From NCBI GenBank assembly GCA_934663885.1, contig CAKUKW010000091.1:1-7673 (forward strand): a DNA stretch of 7,673 bases, in the 5' to 3' direction. Position numbers and translations under genes: made by a program. Under the pieces are notes generated by a model. It had not been told where the DNA came from, did no database searches, and saw only the letters and a program-made list of their open reading frames with translations. Shown here piece by piece: positions 1-6,210 of the stretch. Within the stretch, counting starts at the first letter, position 1, and each line of letters opens with the position of its first letter. The DNA is from an uncultured Tidjanibacter sp. GTDB lineage: Bacteria; Bacteroidota; Bacteroidia; Bacteroidales; Rikenellaceae.

Positions 1-546
1 TAGGCGGGGTCGGCGCTTTCGAAAACGACTGTACGGGTCGCCGGGGCGGAAGTATCCTCGTTAGCCGGGAAAGTAACGGTGACGCTCTTGTCGCCGCTGC
101 CCGAATCCTGCTGCCCTCCGTCCACTTTTACTGTCCACGATACGTTAGCCCCGACAGCGAACTCAAAAGAGGTCACATCCGCGCCCACGTTCTGGTCGGA
201 GGAGGGGTCGACCCTGAGGTACGGCACCTCCGCGGCCCCGGCCTGGATAATACGTACGGTTATCTCCATTTCGTAGGCGGGGTCGGCGCTCTCGAAAACG
301 ACTGTACGGGTCGCCGGGGCGGAAGTATCCTCGTTAGCCGGGAAAGTCACCGTAACGGCTTTGTCCCCGACGCCCGAATCCTGCTGCTGGCCGTCGACCT
401 TTACTATCCACGATACGTTAGCCCCGACAGCGAAATCAAAGGAAGTCACATCCGCTCCGACATTCTGGTCGGTGGAGGGATCAACTCTGAGATACGGCGC
501 CTCTGCAGCCTCGGCCTGGATTATACGTACGGTTATCTCCATTTCG
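1..546 (-). repeat. Tandem 273-bp coding repeats (two units, array open at left edge)
   Basis: Two direct repeats of exactly 273 bp (91 codons) occupy 1-273 and 274-546. Positions 1-74 and 274-347 differ at one base only. The last 40 or so bases of each unit, before 274 and before 547, are also nearly identical. A third, shorter match begins at 547 (same first bases, then divergence) inside the first BACON-like domain. Each unit encodes one BACON-like module. High DNA identity, rather than only protein similarity, points to recent amplification or gene conversion. The array may continue left of the window. Confidence 0.9.
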
Positions 547-863
547 TAGGCAAGGTCGGCGCTCTTGAACAGAACGCTGTAAACCACTGCATCGGCGGTG
601 CTTTCGTTCGCCGGCATCGTAAGCTGCCAGGTCTGGTTCTCGCCGGGGGTACCGCTATGCTTGAGGTCGCCATTGACGTAGACTTCCCACGCGACGTTGG
701 TGCCGACTATAAAATTGAACGAAGTGGCCGCCGCCACTACGCTCTGTGCGGTATTCGGGGCGACGTTAAGGTAAAAATTATTGGGGAGTTCCCCGTCACG
801 GCAGCCCGCGAGGGACAAAAGTACGGCCGCAAGCGCAGCCAGGTTGCATGTGATGTTCTTCAT
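1..863 (-). CDS. BACON-repeat lipoprotein, C-terminal part cut by window edge
   Basis: An open frame runs from an ATG at 861-863 to the left edge with no stop, giving 287 full codons. Residues 1-21 form a lipoprotein signal peptide (M-K-N-I start, hydrophobic core, lipobox L-S-L-A-G-C with Cys21). Residues about 28-117 are a BACON-like beta-sandwich domain. From residue 123 there are tandem 91-residue BACON-like repeats: 123-213 and 214 to the edge. The 74 residues visible of the second repeat match the first at 68 positions. Each repeat contains the pattern N-V-S-W-x-V-K-V-D-G and T-V-T-F-P-A-N-E. The protein is a paralogue of the lipoprotein encoded just upstream (1107-2231), so a C-terminal jelly-roll domain beyond the window is plausible but not seen. 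Expected location is the outer membrane or cell surface. BACON domains are proposed to bind carbohydrate or protein; the ligand here is unknown. A near-consensus -7 box lies about 80 bp upstream of the start. Confidence 0.85.
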   Translation of the reverse strand, partial: MKNITCNLAALAAVLLSLAGCRDGELPNNFYLNVAPNTAQSVVAAATSFNFIVGTNVAWEVYVNGDLKHSGTPGENQTWQLTMPANESTADAVVYSVLFKSADLAYEMEITVRIIQAEAAEAPYLRVDPSTDQNVGADVTSFDFAVGANVSWIVKVDGQQQDSGVGDKAVTVTFPANEDTSAPATRTVVFESADPAYEMEITVRIIQAGAAEVPYLRVDPSSDQNVGADVTSFEFAVGANVSWTVKVDGGQQDSGSGDKSVTVTFPANEDTSAPATRTVVFESADPA

Positions 864-939
864 TTCCGGATAGTATTTTCGTTAAGGTTTTGGTTCCCCT
901 TCTGCTGCTCTTCGCTAGCACTTGCAAATAAGGGGATTA

Positions 940-947
940 CAAATATA
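940..947 (-). promoter_or_regulatory. Candidate Bacteroidetes -7 promoter box for the 1-863 gene
   Basis: On the minus strand this reads TATATTTG, an exact match to the TAnnTTTG -7 consensus of the Bacteroidetes primary sigma factor. It sits 77-84 bp upstream of the ATG at 863, in an AT-rich gap downstream of the previous gene's terminator. No good TTTG -33 box is found at the usual 19-21 bp spacing, which lowers confidence. The position relative to the start codon is close to that of the candidate promoter of the paralogous gene (2314-2346). Confidence 0.4.
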
Positions 948-1053
948 AAAAATACTTTTCGAAAAATACTATTTTCCGAACTAATTTTACTATTACACTT
1001 TATACATAATTAATATTAATAAAATGTATTATTAGTATTATGAACTTCGCTAA

Positions 1054-1090
1054 AATATAAAAGAGCCTCCCCGGGAGGCTCTTTTATATT
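1054..1090 (-). terminator. Rho-independent terminator after the 1107-2231 lipoprotein gene
   Basis: A perfect inverted repeat: GC-rich core GCCTC/GAGGC flanked by A/T arms that pair without mismatch from 1054 with 1090 inward, leaving a loop of about five bases (CCCGG). It starts 16 bp past the stop codon of the lipoprotein gene. The A and T tracts flank the stem on both sides, so it could work on either strand, but only minus-strand genes are present here. Confidence 0.9.
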
Positions 1091-1106
1091 AATTGACTTC
1101 GTACTG

Positions 1107-2231
1107 TTATTTTTCAGTTATACTGCAGAGGTCTATAATACCACTGTTGTTCTTTGTGGCACGAATCTCGAAATTAAAGCCTTCTGCACCTGCGGGAGCA
1201 ACAACATTCACTTTGTATTCGGTCCATGAAGTAACCGGAGCAAGAGTCTCGGCGGGCTGAAGCAGTACATCAGCCGGGGTAATGTTCTTACCATCGGAAC
1301 CCGTAAATGCTGCCCAAATCCTTACCCCCTGATTAGTCGCCCCTTGCGTGTTATCTTTATACCAGAAAGATACCTCATAGGTCTTGCCTGCAGTAATGCC
1401 TGTAACAGCCTGTTTCATATCACACCTGTCGCCGGAAGAACCAATGATCTTAATAGCGTTGTTCCCATCTTTTGCGCCTGTCGTCACCAATTCCCAAGAA
1501 GAAGTATTACCTGCACGTGTCCATGAATCGGGTTCACCTCCGGTAACAGCCTCGAAACTGGGGTTGGCCACCATATTGGTAGGGCCTACCGGAGTAGCCG
1601 CAGCCTGTGTGATATTAACGGTAACGGTATGGATGAACGACGGGTCTGCGCTTTCGAAAGTCACTACGCGAACAGCCGTGTTGGTTGTGCTTTCGTTAAC
1701 CGGGAAAGTAACGGTAACGCTCTTGTCGGCGCTGCCTGAATCCTGCTGGGTGCCGTCTACCTTTACCGTCCAAGAAACGTTCGCCTCAACTGTGAACACG
1801 AAAGAAGTCGTGGTTGCGTCTACATTCTGGTCGGCGTCCGGGCTTACTTCGAGGTAAGGCTGGCTCGGGTCGATAGCGGCCCTCTGGGTAACGGTTACGG
1901 GGATAGTCCTGTTGTAAGCGAGGTCGGCGCTTTTGAATACTACATTGTAAACGACAGCGTCGGTCAGGCTTTCGTTGGCCGGCATGGTCAACTGGTAGGT
2001 CAGGTTGTCACCTGCCGTTCCGGTATGCTTGAGATCACCGTCCACGTATACTTCCCATACGACGTTAGCGCTTACCGTAAAGTTAACGGCAGTGGTCGAA
2101 GCCGCTACGCTCTGGTTTGTGTTGGGAGTTACGTTCATGTAGTAATTACTGGGAAGTTCCCCGCCTGTACAACCTGTAAAGGCTAAAACTACGGCGGCGA
2201 AAGCCACCAATTTCAATACGATGTTTTTCAT
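1107..2231 (-). CDS. Lipoprotein with two BACON-like domains and a CBM4/9-like jelly-roll
   Basis: The frame encodes 374 residues. Residues 1-21 are a lipoprotein signal peptide with lipobox L-A-F-T-G-C (Cys21). Residues about 28-117 and 125-212 are two BACON-like beta-sandwich domains, each ending in the typical V-T-V-T-Q or V-N-I-T-Q strand. Residues about 217-373 resemble the CBM4/9-type (galactose-binding-like) jelly-roll, beginning N-M-V-A-N-P-S-F-E followed by a Trp-containing strand and later K-T-Y-E-V-S-F-W-Y-K. No catalytic residues are recognised, so a binding role at the cell surface is inferred; the ligand is unknown. The start is fixed by the signal peptide and an A-rich leader without a clear Shine-Dalgarno. 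The gene lies 177 bp after the nuclease gene and has a candidate promoter of its own; a strong terminator follows. It is the intact paralogue of the lipoprotein at 1-863, sharing signal peptide, first domain and part of the leader. Confidence 0.88.
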   Translation of the reverse strand: MKNIVLKLVAFAAVVLAFTGCTGGELPSNYYMNVTPNTNQSVAASTTAVNFTVSANVVWEVYVDGDLKHTGTAGDNLTYQLTMPANESLTDAVVYNVVFKSADLAYNRTIPVTVTQRAAIDPSQPYLEVSPDADQNVDATTTSFVFTVEANVSWTVKVDGTQQDSGSADKSVTVTFPVNESTTNTAVRVVTFESADPSFIHTVTVNITQAAATPVGPTNMVANPSFEAVTGGEPDSWTRAGNTSSWELVTTGAKDGNNAIKIIGSSGDRCDMKQAVTGITAGKTYEVSFWYKDNTQGATNQGVRIWAAFTGSDGKNITPADVLLQPAETLAPVTSWTEYKVNVVAPAGAEGFNFEIRATKNNSGIIDLCSITEK

Positions 2232-2313
2232 TTTATATTAGTTTTTTACGGCCTTGCGGCCTGTTGTTAAGGTTCTGGTTCACTCCCGGAAGGAGGCGAG
2301 TAAAATAAGTTCG

Positions 2314-2346
2314 TAAAGGTATGTATTTATTCCGAAAAGGTGCAAT
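2314..2346 (-). promoter_or_regulatory. Candidate Bacteroidetes promoter for the 1107-2231 gene
   Basis: On the minus strand a TACCTTTA box (2314-2321; seven of eight positions fit TAnnTTTG) is preceded, with a 21-bp spacer, by ATTG (2343-2346; three of four positions fit the -33 TTTG). This would place transcription start roughly 70-80 bp upstream of the ATG at 2231. The spacing is right but both boxes deviate by one base, so this is a candidate only. Confidence 0.4.
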
Positions 2347-2408
2347 AACAGAGACAGATTTTTTTGATTGATTTCACAGACGGCCATGCCTCTATAATAT
2401 AATAAAAG

Positions 2409-3617
2409 CTAATTGGCACGGAACCCCCAATCGGTCGGATTACGCTGGACTTCGACAGTCTGCTGTACCTGCCCGTCGAGACCGGAAAAAAAGTCGATGC
2501 CCGTACGGTTTTCGAGCTGCCTGATCGTTATCGCATCGGCGTTCCAGTCCACCGTGGAGCGGTCGTAGGCCTTATGGTCGAACCAGAAAGCCACTCCCTT
2601 GTATTTTACTTCGTCGCCGCTGACCGAACGTTTGAGAAGAGCTTTGTAATAATAATTAGGCACGGCGATTTTCTTGCCCCGGTCATGCCTGCTTTCGACG
2701 TACCTGATATTCTCATTACCGTTAACAGTTTTTAAAACCGCGCCCGTAACGACGTACAAGGTATCTGAATTGCTACCGCGCCAACCGCGGACGTAATTCT
2801 CCATCGTGGCCCACAATCCGCCGTTGAAATCGCCGTCCTGGGGCGTCATATTCGTATAAAAGAAGGTTTGTTCATTCGTGCTCACCACATCGCTACCGCC
2901 CCAGCGCAGGTACCTGGAAGCTGAAGGTATCATATGCCCGCGGGAATATCCGTTCCCCATACCGCTGGAATTAGTACCCAGATTTGGCTGCAGGTCAGCG
3001 CTTATTATAGGATCAAACTGCCACGCATCGGTTCTTCCGACATCCCTCCTCACATAAATATCGTGCATAGGATACGCCACCCACAAAGGAATATGGTTTA
3101 CCACGTCGTAGAGGATCGAATAATTCCTCATCGTTTCGTTGCCGGGTACGTAATGGGTAACCAGCCGCAGGCTGTCGGGCAGATTTCCGTTACCGGGCAG
3201 GGCGGGAAATTCCAGATATACATCCAGTATCTCGCCCGGATTGCCTTCCCCGAGCTGGGTGAACGTTATCGTTATGGGCTCCCCGTCCATAAAACGGGCG
3301 GTAAGATCGACGGTACGGCTTCCGCCTTCATTGGCGTCGTAACTCATCGAAGCGACAGCATTACCGTATCCCGAAGATACGTTCAGCCGGCACCACTCGC
3401 CCGCCGCAGTGTCTTCAAAAGAGAGGCTCAACGTCCATTGTCCATCGGAAACCACCTCAATAACCTGTCGCCCGGCTTCAGAACCGGCCTCCGAACCTCC
3501 CCTGAACCATACCTTATTCGATGAATCGCCTCCCTTGTCGCACGACCAGACGGCTAAAGCCAGAAAGGTGAATACAAACGCCCCAAAAATAGAGCGGAAA
3601 ATCTTTTTACCTAACAT
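2409..3617 (-). CDS. BACON-domain lipoprotein endonuclease, DNA/RNA non-specific (NUC1 family)
   Basis: Predicted secreted lipid-anchored nuclease. I chose the ATG at 3615-3617 (402 residues); a GTG lies directly before it at 3618-3620. Numbering from the ATG: residues 1-26 are a lipoprotein signal peptide ending A-V-W-S-C (Cys26); residues about 35-124 resemble a BACON domain ending I-T-F-T-Q; residues about 150-380 match the DNA/RNA non-specific endonuclease fold of the Serratia nuclease type. The family motif D-R-G-H appears as S-R-G-H (225-228, coded at 2934-2945), with His228 as the presumed general base. Downstream T-N-M-T-P-Q and F-N-G-G-L-W-A-T-M-E supply Asn265 as the likely Mg2+ ligand and Glu273. 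Such enzymes cut single- and double-stranded DNA and RNA. The Asp-to-Ser change does not remove a residue known to be essential in the Serratia enzyme. There is no room for a normal promoter between the upstream hairpin (3651-3678) and the start. No convincing terminator follows the stop. Confidence 0.88.
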   Translation of the reverse strand: MLGKKIFRSIFGAFVFTFLALAVWSCDKGGDSSNKVWFRGGSEAGSEAGRQVIEVVSDGQWTLSLSFEDTAAGEWCRLNVSSGYGNAVASMSYDANEGGSRTVDLTARFMDGEPITITFTQLGEGNPGEILDVYLEFPALPGNGNLPDSLRLVTHYVPGNETMRNYSILYDVVNHIPLWVAYPMHDIYVRRDVGRTDAWQFDPIISADLQPNLGTNSSGMGNGYSRGHMIPSASRYLRWGGSDVVSTNEQTFFYTNMTPQDGDFNGGLWATMENYVRGWRGSNSDTLYVVTGAVLKTVNGNENIRYVESRHDRGKKIAVPNYYYKALLKRSVSGDEVKYKGVAFWFDHKAYDRSTVDWNADAITIRQLENRTGIDFFSGLDGQVQQTVEVQRNPTDWGFRAN

Positions 3618-3650
3618 CACAAACCTGTTCCCTGAAAAATTGCCGATTAA

Positions 3651-3678
3651 AAGAGAGCCCTCTTCGGAGGGCCCTCTT
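3651..3678 (-). terminator. Rho-independent terminator between the 837-residue lipoprotein and the nuclease
   Basis: Twelve-base arms at 3651-3662 and 3667-3678 enclose a four-base loop. In the minus-strand transcript every position pairs, one of them as a G:U wobble; on the plus strand that position would be an A:C mismatch. A run of four T (complement of 3649-3652) follows on the minus strand. The stem begins 18 bp past the stop of the large lipoprotein gene and ends 33 bp before the nuclease ATG, so it also lies in the nuclease leader if transcription reads through. Confidence 0.88.
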
Positions 3679-3696
3679 CAATAGTATTTATAAAGA

Positions 3697-6210
3697 TTAA
3701 TTCGCTTTGATCTCAAAGTCGTCAACTCGGATATTACTATCCATCTGCGCCGAGAATTCGAGTGTAACGCTGGTTGCTCCCGTAGGAACGTTTACCGGCT
3801 GGAAAGTATGTTTCTGCCAGTAGCTTTCATACTGCTGGCTGGAAGTATCTATCACGAACGTTCCGGTTCCACCATTGTTGAAAGTATATTTTACCGTGAT
3901 CTTGTCGGCAGCCTGGCGAGAACCCATGCTGAATACTAACGATGTCGCTTCGTAAATCTTAACGCCTTCCACTTTTACTACTTCTCCCCTGCTGCTCTTC
4001 GGAACCAAAAGCATCGAATTTCCGGAGAATCCTTCGTAACCGTTCGACGGAGCCACATAACCGGAAGCGCCCGGATCGGGATGATTATAAACCTTAACGT
4101 TGGCTCCACTGGAGCCGTAATTTATCGAAGAGGCATCACCGCTTTGGTAGGTAGTCGTACCGGATTTATCATAATCCGCTACCGTAACACCCGAATGACT
4201 GCCGAAAGAACCCCATGTCTCCTTATAGAGTACCGTGCCTGCCGGAATACCGCCACCGCCGCTGGCCTTAGCCTGGGTAACGGTTACCTCTATGACCCTG
4301 TCGCCTTCGGCAATACCGGTATCGGTGGTAGTGAAGGTAATGGTAGCCTCGCGGGTGTTCTCGGTACTTGTATTTTCAGTGTACGTAAGGGTAACTTCGC
4401 CTGCCCCGTCACCGTTCGCGGGAGCGACGCCGAAATTGGTATTGTCGGTAGAGGTTACCGTCCATGCCACATTGCCTGTAACGTTGAAAGTAAGTGTACC
4501 GGCGGCAGCACCTACGCTCTGTGCTGTGTTGGGGTTAACGCCGAACTGCTTGACAGTCGCGTCCTGCATATCCTCAACGTCGGCCATGGTACGCGGGAGA
4601 ACCTGATAATCGGTGTTGCCGTCGGCGGTATAAACGCTTCCAAGGCCGATAAGTTTACCTTTACCGACAGGAGCGGCTTCATTCTTGAACGTAGCTGAGC
4701 TGCCTGTACGCATAACGAATTCGGTGCTCCCCGATTTAACCGGGATATTTCCGTCCATTTTGAGGCCGGAGGTCTTGTCTATAATTTCCACGTCGTCGAT
4801 AGCTATCAGCATGGACTCGTAATTACCCGTTTCGAGTTGTGCGGGTGTAATGGTGATGGGTGTAACCTCATTGCCGGTATTCATCAGCGTAACGTCGGCC
4901 GCAAGAACGTCGGCGAGCTGCAGTAATTCAAAATAAGGACTGTACGTCGCATTTGTAAGAATAACCTTGACTTTATCGCCCACGTTGAAAGCCGGATTGG
5001 TTTCGTTCCTCTTGTAATTGACCATCACACCGCTGTTGATACCGGTTCCGTCGACGATTGCGATCTGGTAAGCCTGTACGTTGGCGCCTGCTTTGTCGGA
5101 AACAACCACACCTTCGAGCCACCATCCGTTAACCGGCGCTGTAGCACCGCCTTTATAGTGCGCCCTTACTTCGGCAATGGATTTATGGACTTCTTCATAG
5201 GGCTCCCCTTCTGGCTGAATAACGGCGCCCGTACCTCCGGAAATAATCTGGAAGTCATCGAAACGGCCTTCTTTATCGTCGCTTACGAATTTGACGAATA
5301 TCTCGGTGGTGCCGTCGGCAACCGCGAATTCCGAAGATACCCAATACCAGTCGCTATAATTGCCGTTGCTGCTGGTGGCTTCGGTAGTATAATCCAGTTC
5401 TGCCCAGTCCGTACCGTTGTAACCGGCATAGAGCTTGAGCTCGGTCTTGGTCGGATTCACAGTGGTCTGGTTGGGATATTCGCCCGTAAGGATACCTGCT
5501 CCGAGTTTGAAGATCAATTGCTTGTGACCCGTAACGTTTATATTTTTGATAGTGAAATTTTTCGGGCCCGAAGGATTGGCGGCGGCATTCAGGAAAATAA
5601 GCGAACCGCCGGAGAAACCGTAACCTTCGCTGGGAGGACTGCTTTTCCTTATCGCGTTCAGACCGTTGGTCTCGTATGTAACCTGTGTCTGGGTCAGTCC
5701 CGCGGGGCTCAGTTTACCCCAGCCGGTATAATCCTCGATGGGGGTGTTTTGGCCTACCAATACGGGAAGAGTCTCGATGAAAAGAACCTTGTCGGTACCC
5801 GGATCGCCCTTCTTGGCCTGCTTGACGGTAAGGGTTGCGCTCGGAAGCTCATTGACGAGTTCGAACTTTATAGCCACCTCACGCCCCTCATCGAAAGCCC
5901 CTACCTTTATATTCACGGTAGTTTCACCTTTCTTCGCCGTTTTAGGATTGATGGTTATGCCTTCCGCGATATCGCTTTCCTTAACTTTCCACTCGTAATT
6001 TGAGCTTACGAGTATATCGATACCTTTATCATCCGTTCCTTCGGCGGTAACATCGAGGGTCAATGCGGTAACGCCTTTCTGATCCCCGTAATCGAATGTG
6101 ATCTTGGGTGTTTCCGGATTCACCGGATCTTTCTTACATGAAGTGACACTGACGGCTCCCAACACGAAAACCGATAGCATCAGCAGCTTCATAAAAATGG
6201 ACTTTTTCAT
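3697..6210 (-). CDS. Large lipoprotein: BACON, jelly-roll, DUF5689-like, BACON, jelly-roll
   Basis: The frame encodes 837 residues. Residues 1-25 are a lipoprotein signal peptide ending V-T-S-C (Cys25), then a K-K-D-P linker. Domains in order: BACON-like (about 36-132, ending L-T-V-K-Q); jelly-roll 1 (about 141-325, containing G-Y-G-F-S-G-G-S and ending R-F-D-D-F-Q-I); a DUF5689-like domain (about 341-545; S-I-A-E-V-R start, G-V-V-V-S-D and Q-I-A-I-V-D-G-T-G); a second BACON-like domain (about 553-646, ending V-T-V-T-Q); a Gly-rich linker; jelly-roll 2 (about 657-836, with Y-E-G-F-S-G-N-S and ending I-R-V-D-D-F-E-I). The two jelly-rolls appear to be divergent copies. No catalytic motif is seen, so binding at the cell surface is inferred and the ligand is unknown. 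DUF5689 is a Bacteroidota domain of unknown function. The second BACON domain resembles the first domain of the lipoproteins at 1-863 and 1107-2231. The leader is A-rich, without a strong Shine-Dalgarno; the upstream gap is AT-rich and a terminator follows. Confidence 0.85.
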   Translation of the reverse strand: MKKSIFMKLLMLSVFVLGAVSVTSCKKDPVNPETPKITFDYGDQKGVTALTLDVTAEGTDDKGIDILVSSNYEWKVKESDIAEGITINPKTAKKGETTVNIKVGAFDEGREVAIKFELVNELPSATLTVKQAKKGDPGTDKVLFIETLPVLVGQNTPIEDYTGWGKLSPAGLTQTQVTYETNGLNAIRKSSPPSEGYGFSGGSLIFLNAAANPSGPKNFTIKNINVTGHKQLIFKLGAGILTGEYPNQTTVNPTKTELKLYAGYNGTDWAELDYTTEATSSNGNYSDWYWVSSEFAVADGTTEIFVKFVSDDKEGRFDDFQIISGGTGAVIQPEGEPYEEVHKSIAEVRAHYKGGATAPVNGWWLEGVVVSDKAGANVQAYQIAIVDGTGINSGVMVNYKRNETNPAFNVGDKVKVILTNATYSPYFELLQLADVLAADVTLMNTGNEVTPITITPAQLETGNYESMLIAIDDVEIIDKTSGLKMDGNIPVKSGSTEFVMRTGSSATFKNEAAPVGKGKLIGLGSVYTADGNTDYQVLPRTMADVEDMQDATVKQFGVNPNTAQSVGAAAGTLTFNVTGNVAWTVTSTDNTNFGVAPANGDGAGEVTLTYTENTSTENTREATITFTTTDTGIAEGDRVIEVTVTQAKASGGGGIPAGTVLYKETWGSFGSHSGVTVADYDKSGTTTYQSGDASSINYGSSGANVKVYNHPDPGASGYVAPSNGYEGFSGNSMLLVPKSSRGEVVKVEGVKIYEATSLVFSMGSRQAADKITVKYTFNNGGTGTFVIDTSSQQYESYWQKHTFQPVNVPTGATSVTLEFSAQMDSNIRVDDFEIKAN

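Noticed and set aside
1..546. Repeats considered as a CRISPR array or insertion element.
   Set aside because: The units are 273 bp, contiguous, in frame and protein-coding, with no spacers, no terminal inverted repeats and no transposase.
79..549. Plus-strand frames of about 60 codons at 79-276 and 361-549, similar to each other.
   Set aside because: They are antisense shadows of the 273-bp coding repeats and resemble each other only because the DNA is repeated. The minus-strand frame has a signal peptide and BACON-like domains; these have no domain or leader.
657..1013. A 118-codon plus-strand frame over the start of the 1-863 gene.
   Set aside because: Most of it is antisense to the signal peptide and first domain of the lipoprotein, and the rest is AT-rich intergenic sequence; no domain is visible.
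1001..1030. AT-rich palindromes (ATTAATATTAAT at 1009-1020; ATACAT/ATGTAT arms around it).
   Set aside because: The two symmetries have different centres and lie in a nearly pure A/T stretch, so chance is the simplest explanation.
2341..2400. Possible terminator for the nuclease gene.
   Set aside because: The best pairing (AGAGGCA with TGTCTCT) needs a loop of about 30 bases and a wobble pair; a T-rich run nearby is not placed after a stable stem.
5158..6003. A 281-codon plus-strand frame opposite the large lipoprotein gene.
   Set aside because: It overlaps a gene with a clear signal peptide and domains on the minus strand. The plus-strand product has no recognisable domain and no supporting start context.
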